From: Meandrina meandrites
Taxonomy: Eukaryota; Cnidaria; Anthozoa; Scleractinia; Meandrinidae
Length of the DNA: 64,000 nucleotides
Direction of reading: 5' to 3'
Assembly: GCA_963693305.1 (NCBI GenBank)
Contig: OY855914.1
Span: forward strand, 10,917,403-10,981,402
The notes below the pieces were generated by a model that was not told the origin of the DNA, did no database searches, and saw only the letters and a list, made by a program, of their open reading frames with translations. The translations under genes were made by a program, and so were the position numbers. How positions within the stretch are numbered: the stretch's first letter is position 1; each line of letters begins with the position of its first letter. This document shows positions 39,270-51,894 of this stretch, piece by piece.

Positions 39270-39955
39270 CCCTCTGACCGGTACTATGTAAGAAGGTAGT
39301 ACCGCTCAGATAGTCGAACTTCATATATAAATATATTACCTCCGTAAAGTCTTGCTTAGAATTTTTTTAAACAATCACAGGCTTTGCTGTTTAGGTGTCT
39401 GCTAGATCAGAGATTATTAGAACATTTTGGATATAAAATTTATATAGTGTGTTGTTGTTCCTCTGACCGGTACTATGTAAGAATGTAGTAATGCTCAGAG
39501 GGTCACACTTCATATATAAGTATTTTATCTCCGTAAAGTCTTGCTTAGATTTTTTTTCTTCACAATCATAGGCTTTGCTGTTTAGGTGTCAGCTGATCAG
39601 AGATTATAGGAACATTTTTTGGATATCAAATATATTTAATATTTTGTTCTGTTTTGTTGACTTGTCCCACTGACCAGTACTTTTTAAGAAGTTAGTATCG
39701 CTCAGAGGGTCACACGTCATACACAAGTCTATGACCTCCATTAAGTCTACAATCACGTTGGCTTTTCTGTTTAGGCTTTTGCTACTTAAGATCAGAACAT
39801 CATAAACATAACAAAATTATTGTGTCTGTTTAAATTTGTTGACTTGCCCCCCTGATTGGTACTATATAAGAACATAAAACTGTTCAGAGGGTCACACTTA
39901 GTATATAACGTATAGTTAAGTCTCCTCTGGATTGCTATTACACAGAAGCTTGATC
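39270..39955. repeat. Tandem repeat, four units of 180-206 bp
   Basis: Units begin at about 39270, 39460, 39666 and 39848, each with 'CCTCTGACCGGTACTATGTAAGAA' (given in two parts: 'CTCTGACCGG', 'TACTATGTAAGAA') then 'CTCAGAGGGTCACAC' and 'GGCTTTGCTGTTTAGGTGTC'. The first two units are most alike; the fourth is truncated. Confidence 0.75.
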
Positions 39956-42900
39956 CTAAATGTTTCCACTGTCAACTGTCATGTATAATTTTCTTAGAGG
40001 CACTTTTGCAAAAGGTGTCTCTTGATCTTTATTCGCAGGGCAGGGATGTCATTCTAAATTATAAAAAGATACCATCAGTTAATGGAAAGATTTTGTTTGT
40101 AGATTATTTAAATGTGTAGGTTGAACCTAGCAATTGTGAGTGGTTATTAATACCTGAGCAAAGTTTGGAGTTGCTCCCCTACTGATAAGTTCTGCAAACT
40201 GAAAAATTATGTCATTTAGCACAAGTCGACACTGATTTAGCCTCCAAATTTTAGTGATGAGCTTAAAGACATTTTTCATTGCAATACGTTGCATTTGATA
40301 TAAATAACGACCCAGAAACAAGAACAGAGACTGTCTTACCAATTGTACACGAATACGCCGCAGTCATCCTGGTTAGGCTGTTTTGGTACATTCTGTTCAT
40401 TAAAAATTGTAATGAAATCCTGGTAGTCTCCAAGTAAGAGTGTTTTAATTTTCTTTGTTCAATCGCCAATTGCGAGGGAGCGCGACGTACGAGAGGCAAA
40501 ACCGCGAGTGTTGAGTACCGCGGGCGCAGAAGGAAAAGCGAAATGAGACCTTCGCCGTCAAATTGTTTTATAAACAGTATCCAAATTCACGACATAGACA
40601 GGTTCGCGTCAGCACTTCATAGTCTAACCAATTAAAGCACTCCATCACCAGTGCCGGGCTTCCGAAATGCTGTATGAAACCAATTCAGTCTCTCTATTTG
40701 ACTTTTCTTTCGGCGCCCGCGCTACTTTACGCTCAAGGCATTGCCGCTCGTACATCGCACTTGCTCGTTTTCGCATTCGTCCACACGGATTTTTTAAGAC
40801 TGTCGTTTTATTTTTAATCAGTCATTTTCCTGTTTTCATCAAGGATAACCATGGAAACAGGAAGCTAGATGTCACGTTACTCGCCTTTGTAAGTTTTTAG
40901 TAATTAGAGGAGAGGGGTGGGCTTACCTCAATCAGTTTTTCCCATGCCTCACTGTTTCTTGATGATTTATATCGTGTACATACCTTAGCGCCCATTCAGA
41001 AAATAACGAAATAATTAAAAAAAAAAAAAAGAGCATGCCTACGGAGTCAAAATAGGTATTACCTGGCACCACCCACCCTTACGTCAAAGCCTTCCCGTGC
41101 AGAACTTCTGCGTCGCAAATTAACATCGCAGACGAATTCAATTACCTGGTATTGAAAAAGCAATACTTATTCTACTTACTGCTTGAAAATTGAGCCATCC
41201 GCTACCATATTTTTATTGAAATTTGTGCTTGATTTATAGCGTTCGAAAAAAGGGCAAAAGACCCTTCGAGCAAGTTGGTTTTATTTATGATAATTCAACA
41301 CTGCGCTCACAGAATCAAAGTCTTTCTTACTTCTTACAGTTAAGGAAACATATCGTTATTTCATTTTCAAAAGAATTTCGTGGAGTCGTCTTACTGTTTT
41401 TGCGTAGCAATCACTTTTCTCCACCAGCCATCGACTCTCGCTTGCCGCCATGTTTTGAACTTTGCTGCAGTGAAGCGCGCTCGACCCAGTCCTACTCCGC
41501 ATCACGCATCGCCCAAGAGCGCTCTAGTCGTTTCGCCGCCCTTCCTTTTCAGCGCCCTGCTGGGTATATATAGTATTTGCATATGCATGAAACTGGAGCG
41601 TAATGACATTTTGCTCTCCTGGCCGACTTGCCATTCCTGCGCTAAAATCTGAAACTGGCAACTAAGGGGAACCAATACGTACTATTATTGATAAGAAATC
41701 CAGTTGTATACCTGTATATCTGGTATAGGACCGAGATCGAGAATTCGTACGAGATACTGAAATTAAAGTTGTTTTAAACCCCTTTACGTCAGCTGTTCAC
41801 ATAATTTACATAATTATGCGACATCTTTTGAATTCCAGTCTCTGACTTGGTCAAACCGGGTCTTGGTAAGGGTCGGCGATCTGGGGGAGGGTTACCCAGG
41901 TAAATCGTTTTTTTTTTTTTTAGTGGAGATTGAGTCAATCAATTTCACTGTTTCAAGTCTTTCAAGAAACCAATCTTGCAGCATTGAATTGAGGCAGGGT
42001 TAAAATCGGACCAGCTCAACTCTGGTTGCTGATTTGAATAAGAATAGCAGCTATTCAAGAACTAGGAAATGCACAATAGTGCTATTATTATTCAAATCGA
42101 CGATCCGATCTTGGCAGAGGAGCCAAATTTTACCTTTGAAAATGTTCGATCTTTATCGCATGTCGGGCGCTTGTATTATATTATCCAGCGGGTAATCAGT
42201 TCGTTCTGTAAACTGTCCTCTTGATTCCCGAAGGCCAATGAACGGAAAGCGAAAGCTTTCCGAGTGAGGCACGAAGTGCCGAGGAAGCAAAAGAGACAGT
42301 CTCTTTTCTTACTGCGTAACAATCTTGCGGTGCTCACAGCTACGTCTAGACCTATCTATATTTTATAAACACTCGCTCTCTTATTTTCATGCCCTTGAAA
42401 TTCTTGACTTCTCCTGTTTTCATTTATCTTACCTGTTTTTATTACTCAAAATATGTATCGAGTAAAAATACTCAGTTTTGGACTTTTCGTTATCGTTGGG
42501 TTATTTGTGACAAAGATCTGTTTTACTTAATGCTTGCGTTACCTGTAATAACTCTTGTATTAAAATAACTGTTGTGTTAAATCCACTATCCAAATTCATA
42601 AGTCCATACTCTTCCATCCTTTATGGTGAGGCGATCATTTCTGGTCCGGAGATCATTTGCGGTACAATCTGGGGATCATCACCTCCTGTTTGAAAAAGGT
42701 TGCCGGCCTTTCAGGCAGATTAGCCTCCCTATATCTGCTATATTAAACAATTATTCACCGGAGTGCAAGTCAATAGTGGTGGATATTTACCCAGCAGCGA
42801 AGCACCGAAGAAAATATCCACCGAAGAGAATATAAAACCACCTCTGCTGGATGACAGTATACTGAACAGGGCTAAATGTTGCTTTTTTATGTTGAACATA

Positions 42901-43091
42901 AAAACTTATATCGATCAACACTACCGTGGCTTGTTTCGAAAGGTTTTTTTTTTTTATTCCGCTCATAAGCCCCCCCCCCCCCCCCCCCCCCACCCACGGA
43001 TATAAGCCCTACCGTTTATAAGGCCACCCAACGAAGTTACGAAGTTGTATAAGCCCAGGGCTTAAAACCGGAATTTTACGGTAATTCTTTT
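39956..43091. other. No gene recognised
   Basis: Contains a loose inverted pair at about 40463-40545 and 40700-40780 (GC-rich arms with 'GCGGGCGC'/'GCGCCCGC'), A-runs near 41020, a T-run near 41913, and a 22-bp C run at about 42970-42992 next to a decayed 'AATTTTACGGTAATT' end. The open frames here, up to 116 codons, are unsupported. Confidence 0.5.
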
Positions 43092-43218
43092 AGTGTATAC
43101 CACACAAGTTGAATAACTAGCGAACCAAAACACTACTTTCGGAACCCAAAGCGACACGAGGTGTATGGTACTTTGCTAATCACCTTCGAATTAACCAATC
43201 ACTTGTGTGGTATATACT
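43092..43218. mobile_element. MITE (127 bp)
   Basis: Ends 'AGTGTATACCACACAAGT' and complement 'ACTTGTGTGGTATATACT'. Confidence 0.65.
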
Positions 43219-43560
43219 TAAGTTAACTATAAGGGAATTAGAAGAGAGCACTTCTTTATTAAATAGCTTTAAATCTTAAGTGCATTTACAGGGTTTCAAT
43301 AAGATTTAAAGCAGGTCACCATAATGCTAGCCCATGTGTGACAACCATTGGAAAGACGAATTAGTTAATAGCTAAAAAGCATCTTCCCTTAATTTATAGG
43401 GAGCGGCATAAACGAAGCCAGCAATCTATGACAATACCCACTAGAGCTCTGCCTGGTGGGTGCTAATACTGGTCTTGTTGAAAGCCCGCATACAGCCTGC
43501 AACTTGGAACTGTCCAATTAAATGTATAATATTATAATATGAAGCTTGGTTTCTTTACAG

Positions 43561-43949
43561 GTTCTTTCAGGCAGTGTTCCAGGTGCGACAGCTTTACATC
43601 TTATGAAGATTGTTAAACTAATTTAAAAGTGGATAACTGCTCTGACAAGTCAAATGTATGTTTTCAAGTAAACGTCAGATATGAGAATGGATCTGACAAG
43701 CATTTTGCATTTAGTAAAGGATGTGTGGGTGCAGCTAGATGTGAAGAATACAAGAAAGGGGACATTGGATTTTGTAATAGCCTGAAGCAACGTAATTTTA
43801 CTAATGTGCAGTGCATAGGGGAGTGTTGTTATGGTGATGAGTGCAACAAAGGAAACCTTTTCGCCCACAGCAAAGCCACAGCATTAAATATTATGAGTGT
43901 TATTTGGCCGCTGTCTGGTCTGTTACTGGCACTTGTCAATGCCAATTGA
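43561..43949 (+). pseudogene. Ly6/uPAR-type last exon with in-frame stop
   Basis: AG acceptor at 43559-43560; phase 1 start. Encodes a three-finger domain (CxxC at the start, 'CCYGDECNKGNL' at the end, the LU-domain hallmark) continuing without an intron into a GPI signal ('SVIWPLSGLLLALVNAN'). The codon after 'SYEDC' is TAA (43614-43616), where the related exons have CAA, so the copy carries a nonsense change. An ATG at 43629 would give only the second part of the domain. No matching signal-peptide exon was found upstream. It is the last exon of a gene broken or lying mostly outside the window. Confidence 0.75.
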
Positions 43950-45317
43950 CCACGACATACACTGAAATACGTTTGACACTAAGAAAAGAAAAAGAAACGC
44001 TAGCAAACTAATGGCAATTAGTTTGTGGGAATATGTTCGTATCACATTGGTAGTTTTCCTGTAGTTCAATACACTGAAAGTACATATACCAAACAATTGC
44101 CTGGTTGTATGGAGAGAGGCACTGTGAGATTAAAGTATCAGCTAGTCTTAAGGTTACTTAAGGGGTGTCTCGCGTCTAAACGATATAGCGCAGTCGGAAT
44201 AAATTGTAGGCAGCTAAAACCCTATATCAAATTAAAGCTTATTGAGCTAGCTTTCAATCTATAAAAACCATTTTGTAGTAGAATGAAATGTCAATCTTTT
44301 AGGAACCTCGAAAGACGAGCGCCTGAGTCGCCTTTTGAAGGCTACAAGTCAAAGCGAATTTAGTATTTCGCTAATTTGATTTGTTTTTTGGTTTCCGGAC
44401 CCCAAGCGCTAAGAAAACGTGTCGGCGTTTTGTCATATTCAATTGCAATAAAAAGATACAAGACATTTCGCAAATAGGGCCAAAACACACGGGAGTGATC
44501 ATACAAAAATCGCTCCAGTATAAAAAGTATACAAAAATAAAAAAATCGCCGACACCTTTTTGTTATTAACATGTTAAACTAGCTGCTCGCCAAATTTGAC
44601 GTAGAAGGGGCAAATTCCTTTGGAGTTGTAGCTCTTTAAAGTGTCGCGTTCAAAGCGAAAAATTGATTTCAGAAAACAGCGCTCAAAAAATATCTTGCAA
44701 TGCAAACAAACGCCGCCCACATGAAGCTTGCAACACCTTCTCGAATAACAAGGCCAATCAGTGCGCGAGAATGGCGGCTCTTGTGATACTTCCCGCGAAA
44801 ACCGTCTCGGTTGAGCGCATACACGTCATATGAGTGTCACTCTAAAGAAGAATTTTTACTTCCGGTCAAAAACGAAATATGCTCATTTCTCCGCCGATAT
44901 TCACTCTTTTTCAAAATTTTTTTTTTTAAATGAAAGATCACACTTGGACTATTAATTGGATGTAAAAATCCGATTTCAGGAAAAATTGTCGATCTGAAGG
45001 TATACGGTAACCTTAACTCTTTGCCCTGGAACACTGAATGCAGTGATCCTTGCCAGGGCTCAAACACGGACTGCTCAATCCAAAATCCAGCGCACTTTTA
45101 AGACTCATTAGGCCACCGCACCTCCCAGCTCGATCTACTGCAACGGGGGTGGAAGCGGAATAATGAATAACGGGATAAAACAGAAAAGGAATAAGGAATA
45201 TTTAATCATTGCTTGGAATAATGAAAAGGCATTTCCAGTAAAGGAATAATGAATATCGTGTAATACGAAAGCATCTGAATATCTGATATCTGAATTGTGA
45301 ATTATCTGCCGGAATGG
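43950..45317. other. No gene; insertion between paralogous flanks
   Basis: 43930-44090 matches 56880-57025, but the next matching block is at about 45860-46110 (against 57030-57230), so about 1.75 kb (roughly 44100-45850) is present here and absent in the second copy. It includes AT-rich frames without support. Confidence 0.55.
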
Positions 45318-45396
<79 letters not shown>

Positions 45397-45449
45397 GTCA
45401 GTCAATCAATCAATCAATCAATCAATCAACCAACCAACCAATCAATCAA
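45318..45449. repeat. (CAAT)n microsatellite
   Basis: About 33 tetranucleotide units with a few CAGT and CAAC variants. Confidence 0.9.
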
Positions 45450-47389
45450 ATTACTGATTGTGAGCCATATTAGGCAAAAGAAAATGTAAGCAAGGTTAAT
45501 TTGTATTGGAGAAAGGTGTAGCTCTGGGTCGAATCTGGTGAATCTGATATGTTTGCATGCACCAATCCGATACTTCATTCAGGCAATAGGGACTCATGAA
45601 TAACACGGAAAATATAAAAATTAATAATGAATAAGTCATGAGAAATGCGACGGAATAATGAGTAAGTCCGTTCCAATAATTCCTCTTCCACCCCTGACAC
45701 TGCCATTCTAGTGCAGTATTCTTTTGTTGTTTAGGCCATTGAAATTAACATTATAAAATCGAGTGAGAAATTATTATTGGATAGATTATTAATTAAGCTG
45801 GGGTTGAATGATTTTAGCCCTGATGAAACTTTTGCCTTTGCTGTAAGTCTTACAGAGACTTGATGAGTTTGTGTGTACATTTGATTTAATTGCTTATTAT
45901 AATAACTACATACTAGCAATGTTCTTATAATGTTTAGCATGGTTTTAGGGATATTTGTAAAACAGGTCTTGTTTTACGTTTTACGCGTCAGATTATGTAC
46001 ATGACCCAACAAGCTTATGAGCTTTGATTTTTAATTTGGGTATAAATAAAGGTGATCGTCTCTATGTTATGGCTTGGTGGGACTATCTGATGGCACGCCC
46101 TTCAAAAGGAATTCCTAGATCCAAAATGCCCCTGTAAATTTTTTATGCGTTCTCCCAATTACCCCGCGCCCATCATCAAGGGAAATTGTTCCCACTGTAT
46201 GTTTTTGTAGTGCATGAGAACTGCCCATATTGGGTCGGTACTTTGGCAGAAGATTGCTAGCTTAGGCCAAGTTCGTTCTGAATGGCGTGCATGTCTTTGT
46301 GGATGCCCTATGCCCCTGCTAGGAGCTACGGGGTTAAGTTTGTTAAGTTAGTACTGTGCCAACTCTTTTCCAGTTCTCTCAAAAAATAGCACGATTATAC
46401 GCCAAGACGAACATCCAATCATTCGTTTGATACTGCGATTGTAACAACTACATCAACTTATACTGAGAGTGATTATAATAACCCATCAACATCTAAGTCT
46501 TGGAAAATGCTGGGAACTTTTGCCAGCAATCTTAACTGATTATCATTACATGCTTAGATTCTAAATGAGCGCTCCAAGATGCGTCTCTCATAAACCGAGC
46601 AAAATATAAACCTGTAGCTCTCCGTCCGTCGAGGACAAAGTTTTTCCTTCCCTTCCCTTTCGTTTCTTTTTCTTCTTTTCTCTTTTTCTGCTTTATGTTC
46701 TTTGTTATGGAGGGAGGAGATGGTCGCACATTTCTGACAACAGAGTAATTTTCGCCTGTCACGCAATTTCTCTTCCAACAAATCGCGTTGCGCGATTTTT
46801 TCTTGCAACTTATGGCGCGTAAGGTCTCCCGTTTTCCTCTTAAAAAGGCTTCGTCATTTGAATTCATGCAGATTTGCGGTTTAATTGTGTATGTCCAAAC
46901 AGGAAAATAAACTAATTAGTAACCATAGAGGGTGACGTCGACCACTTTCGTTTGTTTCTCGCTGTGGGGAGAGGGGTGAAATTTGCCTGGGACTCACTAT
47001 CAATTTAAAGAATGTGATGAAAATATTCATAACACTAGTGATGTAGATAGGTTTCACATAAGCAGTGACGTACCTTGATGAGCAAAGAAGCGCCATTAAA
47101 ATAAAATCATTTAACGTGGTGTGAAAAATTTGTTTGAAACACCAACCCCTCCCATGTCCAACTCCGTAAAGCCTCGCCTTAATGTGACCTGCATCAACAA
47201 TTCTTCGGTTAGTCAAGGATTGGTTTAAAGAGGTAGTCTCATCAAGATTTAGCCCTACTTGAAAGTCTAATGAAGATGATGGTATGAATTGGAAATTCGC
47301 TAATAGTTGCCTAACCTTGCTAAAACGCACCGTACTACTCAGGAAAGTTGTTTAAAACCGGAGTGGCTACGGACGGGTAGGAAAGAAGT

Positions 47390-47614
47390 GGTCTAAAACT
47401 TGAAAACGTCGGCCCGACGTTTTCAAGTTTGACAGTGTTATTTGGGGGAAAATCACTAAAAAACCGTTGATTATGGTTTATGCACATCTTAGAGAGTGTG
47501 TTTATGACCTTTTGGCATTTAAAGGTTATTTTGTTGATCAGTGAGTGCCGCTTTATAAATTCAGCATAGTTTACACAAAAACTTAGAAGAATTCTCGTGA
47601 TACTGCCCCTTTAA
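47390..47614. mobile_element. MITE with central perfect hairpin (copy 2)
   Basis: Right end 'TGATACTGCCCCT' followed by TTAA at 47611-47614; a perfect palindrome with 17-bp arms around one base at 47396-47430. The left end was not fixed; it may be near 47347. It lies just before the signal-peptide exon and is absent from the second copy near 59560. Confidence 0.5.
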
Positions 47615-47668
47615 TAACTTAGAGAGGTCGATTGTAGTGTGTTCACTTATTCCAACAGAAAAGACAAC

Positions 47669-47723
47669 ATGAAAGTCGCTCTGTTTGTGGGTTTTACGTT
47701 CTTCTGTTCCCTTAGGACCATCG
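47669..47723 (+). CDS. Ly6 gene 2, exon 1 (signal peptide)
   Basis: ATG at 47669; 18 codons encoding 'MKVALFVGFTFFCSLRTI', a signal peptide, then one base before a GTAAGT donor at 47724. Ends in phase 1, which matches the 312-nt domain exons at 50899, 53791 and 55624. The product enters the secretory pathway. A near-identical exon starts at 59614. Confidence 0.75.
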
Positions 47724-47916
47724 GTAAGTTGTGTTGTGGACGAGTTTCATGTCACTGAGTTTTTTTGTTTCACTCGCATCTGCTCGTGTCTAAGCCATGA
47801 CCGGGCCCAGCGAAACGTTGTAACGGCTGCGTAATTTTCCTTGTTTTATTTCTCGCTTTGACAACTATATGATAGGCTAGAGCAGTTTTTATCCCTCATA
47901 AGTGTGTAAACCCACA

Positions 47917-48054
47917 GGTGTCTGGAAAACCCGAATAGCGAATAGTGCGAATAGTCGCGAATAGTTGTTGAAAAGTCGCGAATAGTGACGAATAGTTGCG
48001 AGCAGTCGTTGAACAGGCGCGAATAGGGACAAATAGTCGTAAATACTCGCCGAA
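47917..48054. repeat. GAATAGT-based degenerate repeat in intron 1
   Basis: About eleven units on 'GCGAATAGT' with spacers GTC, GAC or TGTTGAA, preceded by 'GGTGTCTGGAAAAC'. The same structure is at 61535-61706 in the intron of the paralogue, and inverted at 62045-62142. Confidence 0.7.
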
Positions 48055-49100
48055 ACAGTTCATCTAAACTTGAAAAATTGCAGCACAAACATATATTGTT
48101 CCCAAGGCAAGTACTCGTTTTAATTTGTTATCGTTTGTGCAGTTGCAGTACAGTTTGTAGTTATTACAGTCTTGCCCAGCGAAGCGTACCCCCCTAGAGT
48201 ACATTATTAAATTGTTTATTCGAAATTTGAATCCGCTACAGCTAGTCAATTTCAAGAATGCTTTCATATAGAAGCGCCGATCAATGTTTGAATCAGAATT
48301 TGGTTTCTGCACACACCGCTCGTCTAATACCTGATTCACACCAACAAAACATGAAAATCAGCAACAGACAACTGGCAGACTAAATTGTACATAGGGCCCA
48401 AGTATGCTCTAACTTGTGCTTTCATTGTGCAAAATATGAAGTCGATAAACATCAGTCAGCAACTTCCATGAAGAAAACAATTTTAAACCGTTTTTAACTA
48501 AACAACATTTAAACATGTTTAAGCTTTGGTGTGAATGGGGTATAAGTCAGCTATGCAAATATTTTACTGTTTTCGGCTCCTACGTTTCAAAGTCGCTTTA
48601 AGGCGCTTGATCGGCGAAACTCAAAGAAGTTGGGAAATCGTTCGTTTCCTCGGTTCAGATGATGAGCCAGAGATCAATGTTCGAAACCAAGCAACTTCTG
48701 GGGGGTCAGAAACCACAAAGACGCGAAGAAATTTACAGTTCCCAGAGAGTTCGCTGAGCTATTGTTTACATACATCGTTTCGGGTTTGTAAAATTCTTTC
48801 TGCCATTAGTAGAACTTTATAGTACTGTTGCCTTGGGTTTGCGGTCAGTTTTTTTTAAAATACAGTTTTTTTATGTTGTTATTCTCGGCGTAATAGCTGT
48901 GCGATAATATAGTTGCCATGAAATAAACGTTCTTGATGAGACATTTTGCATTCAAGAATCGTTCTTGATAGCACGTCGTCTAAGATACCGTCGCTTGCAT
49001 CTAAGCGTGAAGACGTGCAGCCAAAAGATGATTGATCTAATTGGGTATTAAACGTGGCATGATTAGTCGTCAAGCATTTGAATCTTAGCAGACCGTAGCG
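48055..49100. other. Intron, no gene recognised
   Basis: Open frames such as 48535-48822 (plus) and 48064-48339 (minus) have no domain. Probably intron 1 of Ly6 gene 2. Confidence 0.5.
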
Positions 49101-49246
49101 CATCCTCGGAGACCCAGTGGCAGTTAGTGGGGGCGAGGGAAAGTCGGAAAGGGCGAAAAAAAATATTCGGCGAAAAAAAGTCAATTTTATTCGCCCGTTC
49201 CGACTTTCCCTCGCCCCCTCTAACTGCCCCTGGGTCTCCGAGGATG
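49101..49246. mobile_element. Mutator-type palindromic MITE (146 bp)
   Basis: Ends 'CATCCTCGGAGACCCAG' and complement. Perfect 9-bp target duplication ACCGTAGCG at 49092-49100 and 49247-49255. A half-copy with the same end is at about 52766-52870. It splits two minus-strand frames, which would not form one continuous frame without it. Confidence 0.8.
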
Positions 49247-49255
49247 ACCGTAGCG

Positions 49256-50898
49256 CGAACTTTCGCTCTTAAAATGCTCACCATAAACAATGAGTACGGG
49301 CGAAACTTTATACTAGAAGTGAACCTGCGTGTGCATATCGACGCATCAGGATCAATTTCTTCTATATCCATTTCGAAATTGGCATGTGTTGAGCTTTCGG
49401 TGCGAAAGTTGCCGTTACGGTCTTGCCAAACTTCAAACGTTTGTTGACTTATCAGGCCACGTTTAATATCATGAGACCATGTTTTGGCCGCACGTGCTGA
49501 TACGCCTTGATACAAGCGACGGTAATCTCCCAATTCGTAAAGATGTTTGTGTAAATATTGCCACTAACAATATTGCAGATACGAACTTTTATTTTTAGAG
49601 ACACGTGCCTACACCTGAACTTTCTGACCTGCTTAACTTGTGCAAAATTGTTCCATTAGTATTGTTCCTTTTGGTTTGCTGTCAATTTTTTTACAGTCTT
49701 CCATTTTGTTATACCTGGCATAACAACTGTGCAATTATTTCTTTGACCCACGCGCGTGACAAAATAAACACTTCATCTTCACTACATTCTTATTTTTATA
49801 TATATATATAAGAAGGTCTAATTTTGCGGCTGAGGCTGAGCGTTCTTATTATTTTTACGATTTGAGGCTGAAAACGTTCTGATCAAAACTTTGTCGAGAG
49901 GTTTCGCGACAACACTTTGATTACGCGGTACAACCCAGGCGGAGAAGTGAGATGTACAGCGAGTAAAGGCTCTGGTTTTGTCATAAACCTGTCCTGGAAA
50001 AATCTTCAATGGCAAAAAGAACGCCTCCGATATGATTGCATTTTCCCTTGCCTTTAAATCCAACTCCAGCGGGACGGTGCAACAAGCGGGCAGAACATCA
50101 CAGGTAGGTGAGAACTCTATCACAACTCGATATGGCGTTGAAGGTAGGACATTTGCCCTGACGTACTTTTAGCTGTCGTAGGTTTGGCATTCTACCTTCT
50201 TAACATTTCCTTGGAAGAAAAACTGAAATCCTCCTCATCGAAGAATCGTACTTGCATTCTTCGTTATTTCGTGTACAGGCCTCATTGCCGTCGCTATTTG
50301 CTCCCGATGGTAATATTTGTCGCATAAGCAATGCGTAAACTTTCAAAACCAAGTCGGCCTTCATCCCGCCTGTTGACCCTGAATGGCATCTGAAAATTAC
50401 GCGTGGATCTTTGGCTGTTAGCCTTTGAATGTCAGCAAGTCACCCGATTTCCTGACCTTTATATTTTAAAACCAATTGGCCGGAAGATTGCAAACTGAAG
50501 GAGAATTTGAATTGACTTTTCGTAGGCTACTTCTTTCACTTTATCAGCTGTTCTGAATCTTCCTCGGGTGAACGCGAGTCTCGCTATCATGTTTGAGCGG
50601 TTACAAATTCAACATGGCGTCGGGAACTGTAAAAAGGGCTATTATTGTAACTATTGATATGTATTTTATCAATTGCAATAAAGACACTTTATTTATTTAT
50701 TTATTTATTTATTTTATTTATTTAAAACAAGCAGGCGAAGTTTGTACACAACTATTTCAATGTACGTTATATTTTCTACTCTATATGCCTCTTTTTTCGT
50801 CTTTCAAACCATGCCATTTTTTCGGGCAAAAAGGTCTCCCCCCAGGACCAAAGGCGGCCGTACGCCTATGGCAATAAGTTGTGTTGCTGTCTTTGCAG
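49256..50898. other. Intron, no gene recognised
   Basis: Contains a (TTTA)n run at about 50691-50725 and unsupported frames (49063-49533 minus, 49818-50123 minus). Consistent with intron 1 of Ly6 gene 2. Confidence 0.5.
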
Positions 50899-51210
50899 GT
50901 TCAACTCTGCAGTGCTCGCAATGTTCCAGTTCAGTTTCATATGAAGATTGCCAAAATAAGCTGAAAGTGAATAACTGCACTGGATCTAATACCTCGTGTT
51001 TTCAAGCAGACGTCAAAGTTGAAAAAGGATCTGACAAGGAGCATCATTTTCAAAAAGGCTGTGTTTCAAAAGATCTTTGTGATGATTACGAAAAAGGTGA
51101 CATTGGCTTTTGTCTAACGCAAAAGGCTAAAGGATATACTGTGGACTGCAAAGCAAAGTGCTGTGATGGAGATGAATGTAATGAGGGAAATCTTCTACCC
51201 AAGAACAAAG
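50899..51210 (+). CDS. Ly6/uPAR-type domain exon 1 of gene 2
   Basis: 312 nt from an acceptor 'GTCTTTGCAG' (ending 50898) to a GTAAAT donor at 51211, phase 1 on both sides. Encodes one three-finger domain of about 103 residues: 'CSQC', 'SYEDCQNKL', 'NNCTGSNTSCFQ', 'GCVSKDLCDDYEKGDIGFC', 'CKAKCCDGDECNEGNL'. The CC....C-N end is the LU-domain hallmark. One N-glycosylation site (NCT). The symmetric phase allows copying or skipping without changing frame. Very similar exons: 53791, 55624, 63908. Confidence 0.75.
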
Positions 51211-51370
51211 GTAAATTAATAAAGTTAATGAAACAGTTAAGTATCATAATCGTCATAGCGTGTTGACTCCCTGGCGAAAGTTATGCTATTCTGGCCGTCG
51301 GCTACTTAACCATAGAAAATAATCCATATTGATTTTGCTGAGGTAAGGATCAACAATTTCTTGTATTAGT

Positions 51371-51672
51371 GTTAATGGTCACATCAAATGGTTGGAGGTT
51401 TTCCCTATGACCAGCACCACTGCAACTGCCACCATCAATGTCCTAAGAGCGGTATTTCTCAGATATGGATTGCCTCATGAATAGGTAAGCGATAATGACC
51501 CTCAGTTTGTGTAAGAGGAGTTCCAGACATTTTTAAGCATGAACAGGATCAAACCCACTCTAGCCCGGCCATACCATCCTGCTAGCAATGGTTTGGCAGA
51601 CGGCCATGTAAGGACGTACCTGATATTCTGTTCCGATACAGGAATACTCCGCACTCCACTCATTTCTTTCCT
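51371..51672 (+). pseudogene. Ty3/gypsy-type integrase fragment
   Basis: About 95 codons of integrase core with two in-frame stops: 'INVLRAVFLRYGLPHE', 'SDNDPQFV', 'RIKPTLARPYHPASNGLA'. 'SDN' corresponds to the second catalytic Asp region; the Glu region reads 'NGLADGHV' (usually AE or AER). No LTR seen. It is decayed and lies in the intron between domain exons. Confidence 0.7.
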
Positions 51673-51714
51673 TAGGCAAACCAATTTTCATAGGCGTGCG
51701 GGCAATTTTTTACC

Positions 51715-51737
51715 AGGGGGGGGGGGGGGGGGGGGGT
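51715..51737. repeat. G homopolymer run
   Basis: About 22 G in a row. A similar G-rich run is at 54847-54868, and a C-run at 63615-63631. Confidence 0.9.
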
Positions 51738-51894
51738 GAACCATTTGCCCAAAAAATTCTCGCAAGTTGCCCAAATTTTTACGAAAAGGTCGAAAAGAAA
51801 GGAGGGTCATATACGATGCTCTAACATAGGCCTACTTATGAAGTGAAAATATTCTTACAAATGAATCTATCATATGAGCTCATAAAACACGTTA

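Larger units (their letters stand above)
46637..47760. repeat. Segmental duplication upstream of signal-peptide exon, copy 1
   Basis: Matches 58076-59710 in blocks: a CT-rich 'GACAAAGTTTTTCCTTCC' tract, an 'AAATCGCGTT' block, 'AACATGAAAGTCGCTCTG' and others. This is the region before and including the first Ly6 exon in each gene. The minus frame at 46881-47330 is shared with 59250-59489 only because of this duplication. Confidence 0.7.

Noticed and set aside
39270..39955. Possible CRISPR-like spaced repeats
   Set aside because: Unit length near 190 bp with sequence similarity throughout, in eukaryotic DNA; a tandem repeat.
46881..47330. 149-codon minus frame with a relative at 59250-59489
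   Set aside because: The shared frame follows from segmental duplication upstream of the signal-peptide exons; no domain, and the two copies differ in length and ends.
49063..49533. 156-codon minus frame
   Set aside because: It is partly made of the Mutator-type MITE; removing the MITE gives a stop just after the junction.
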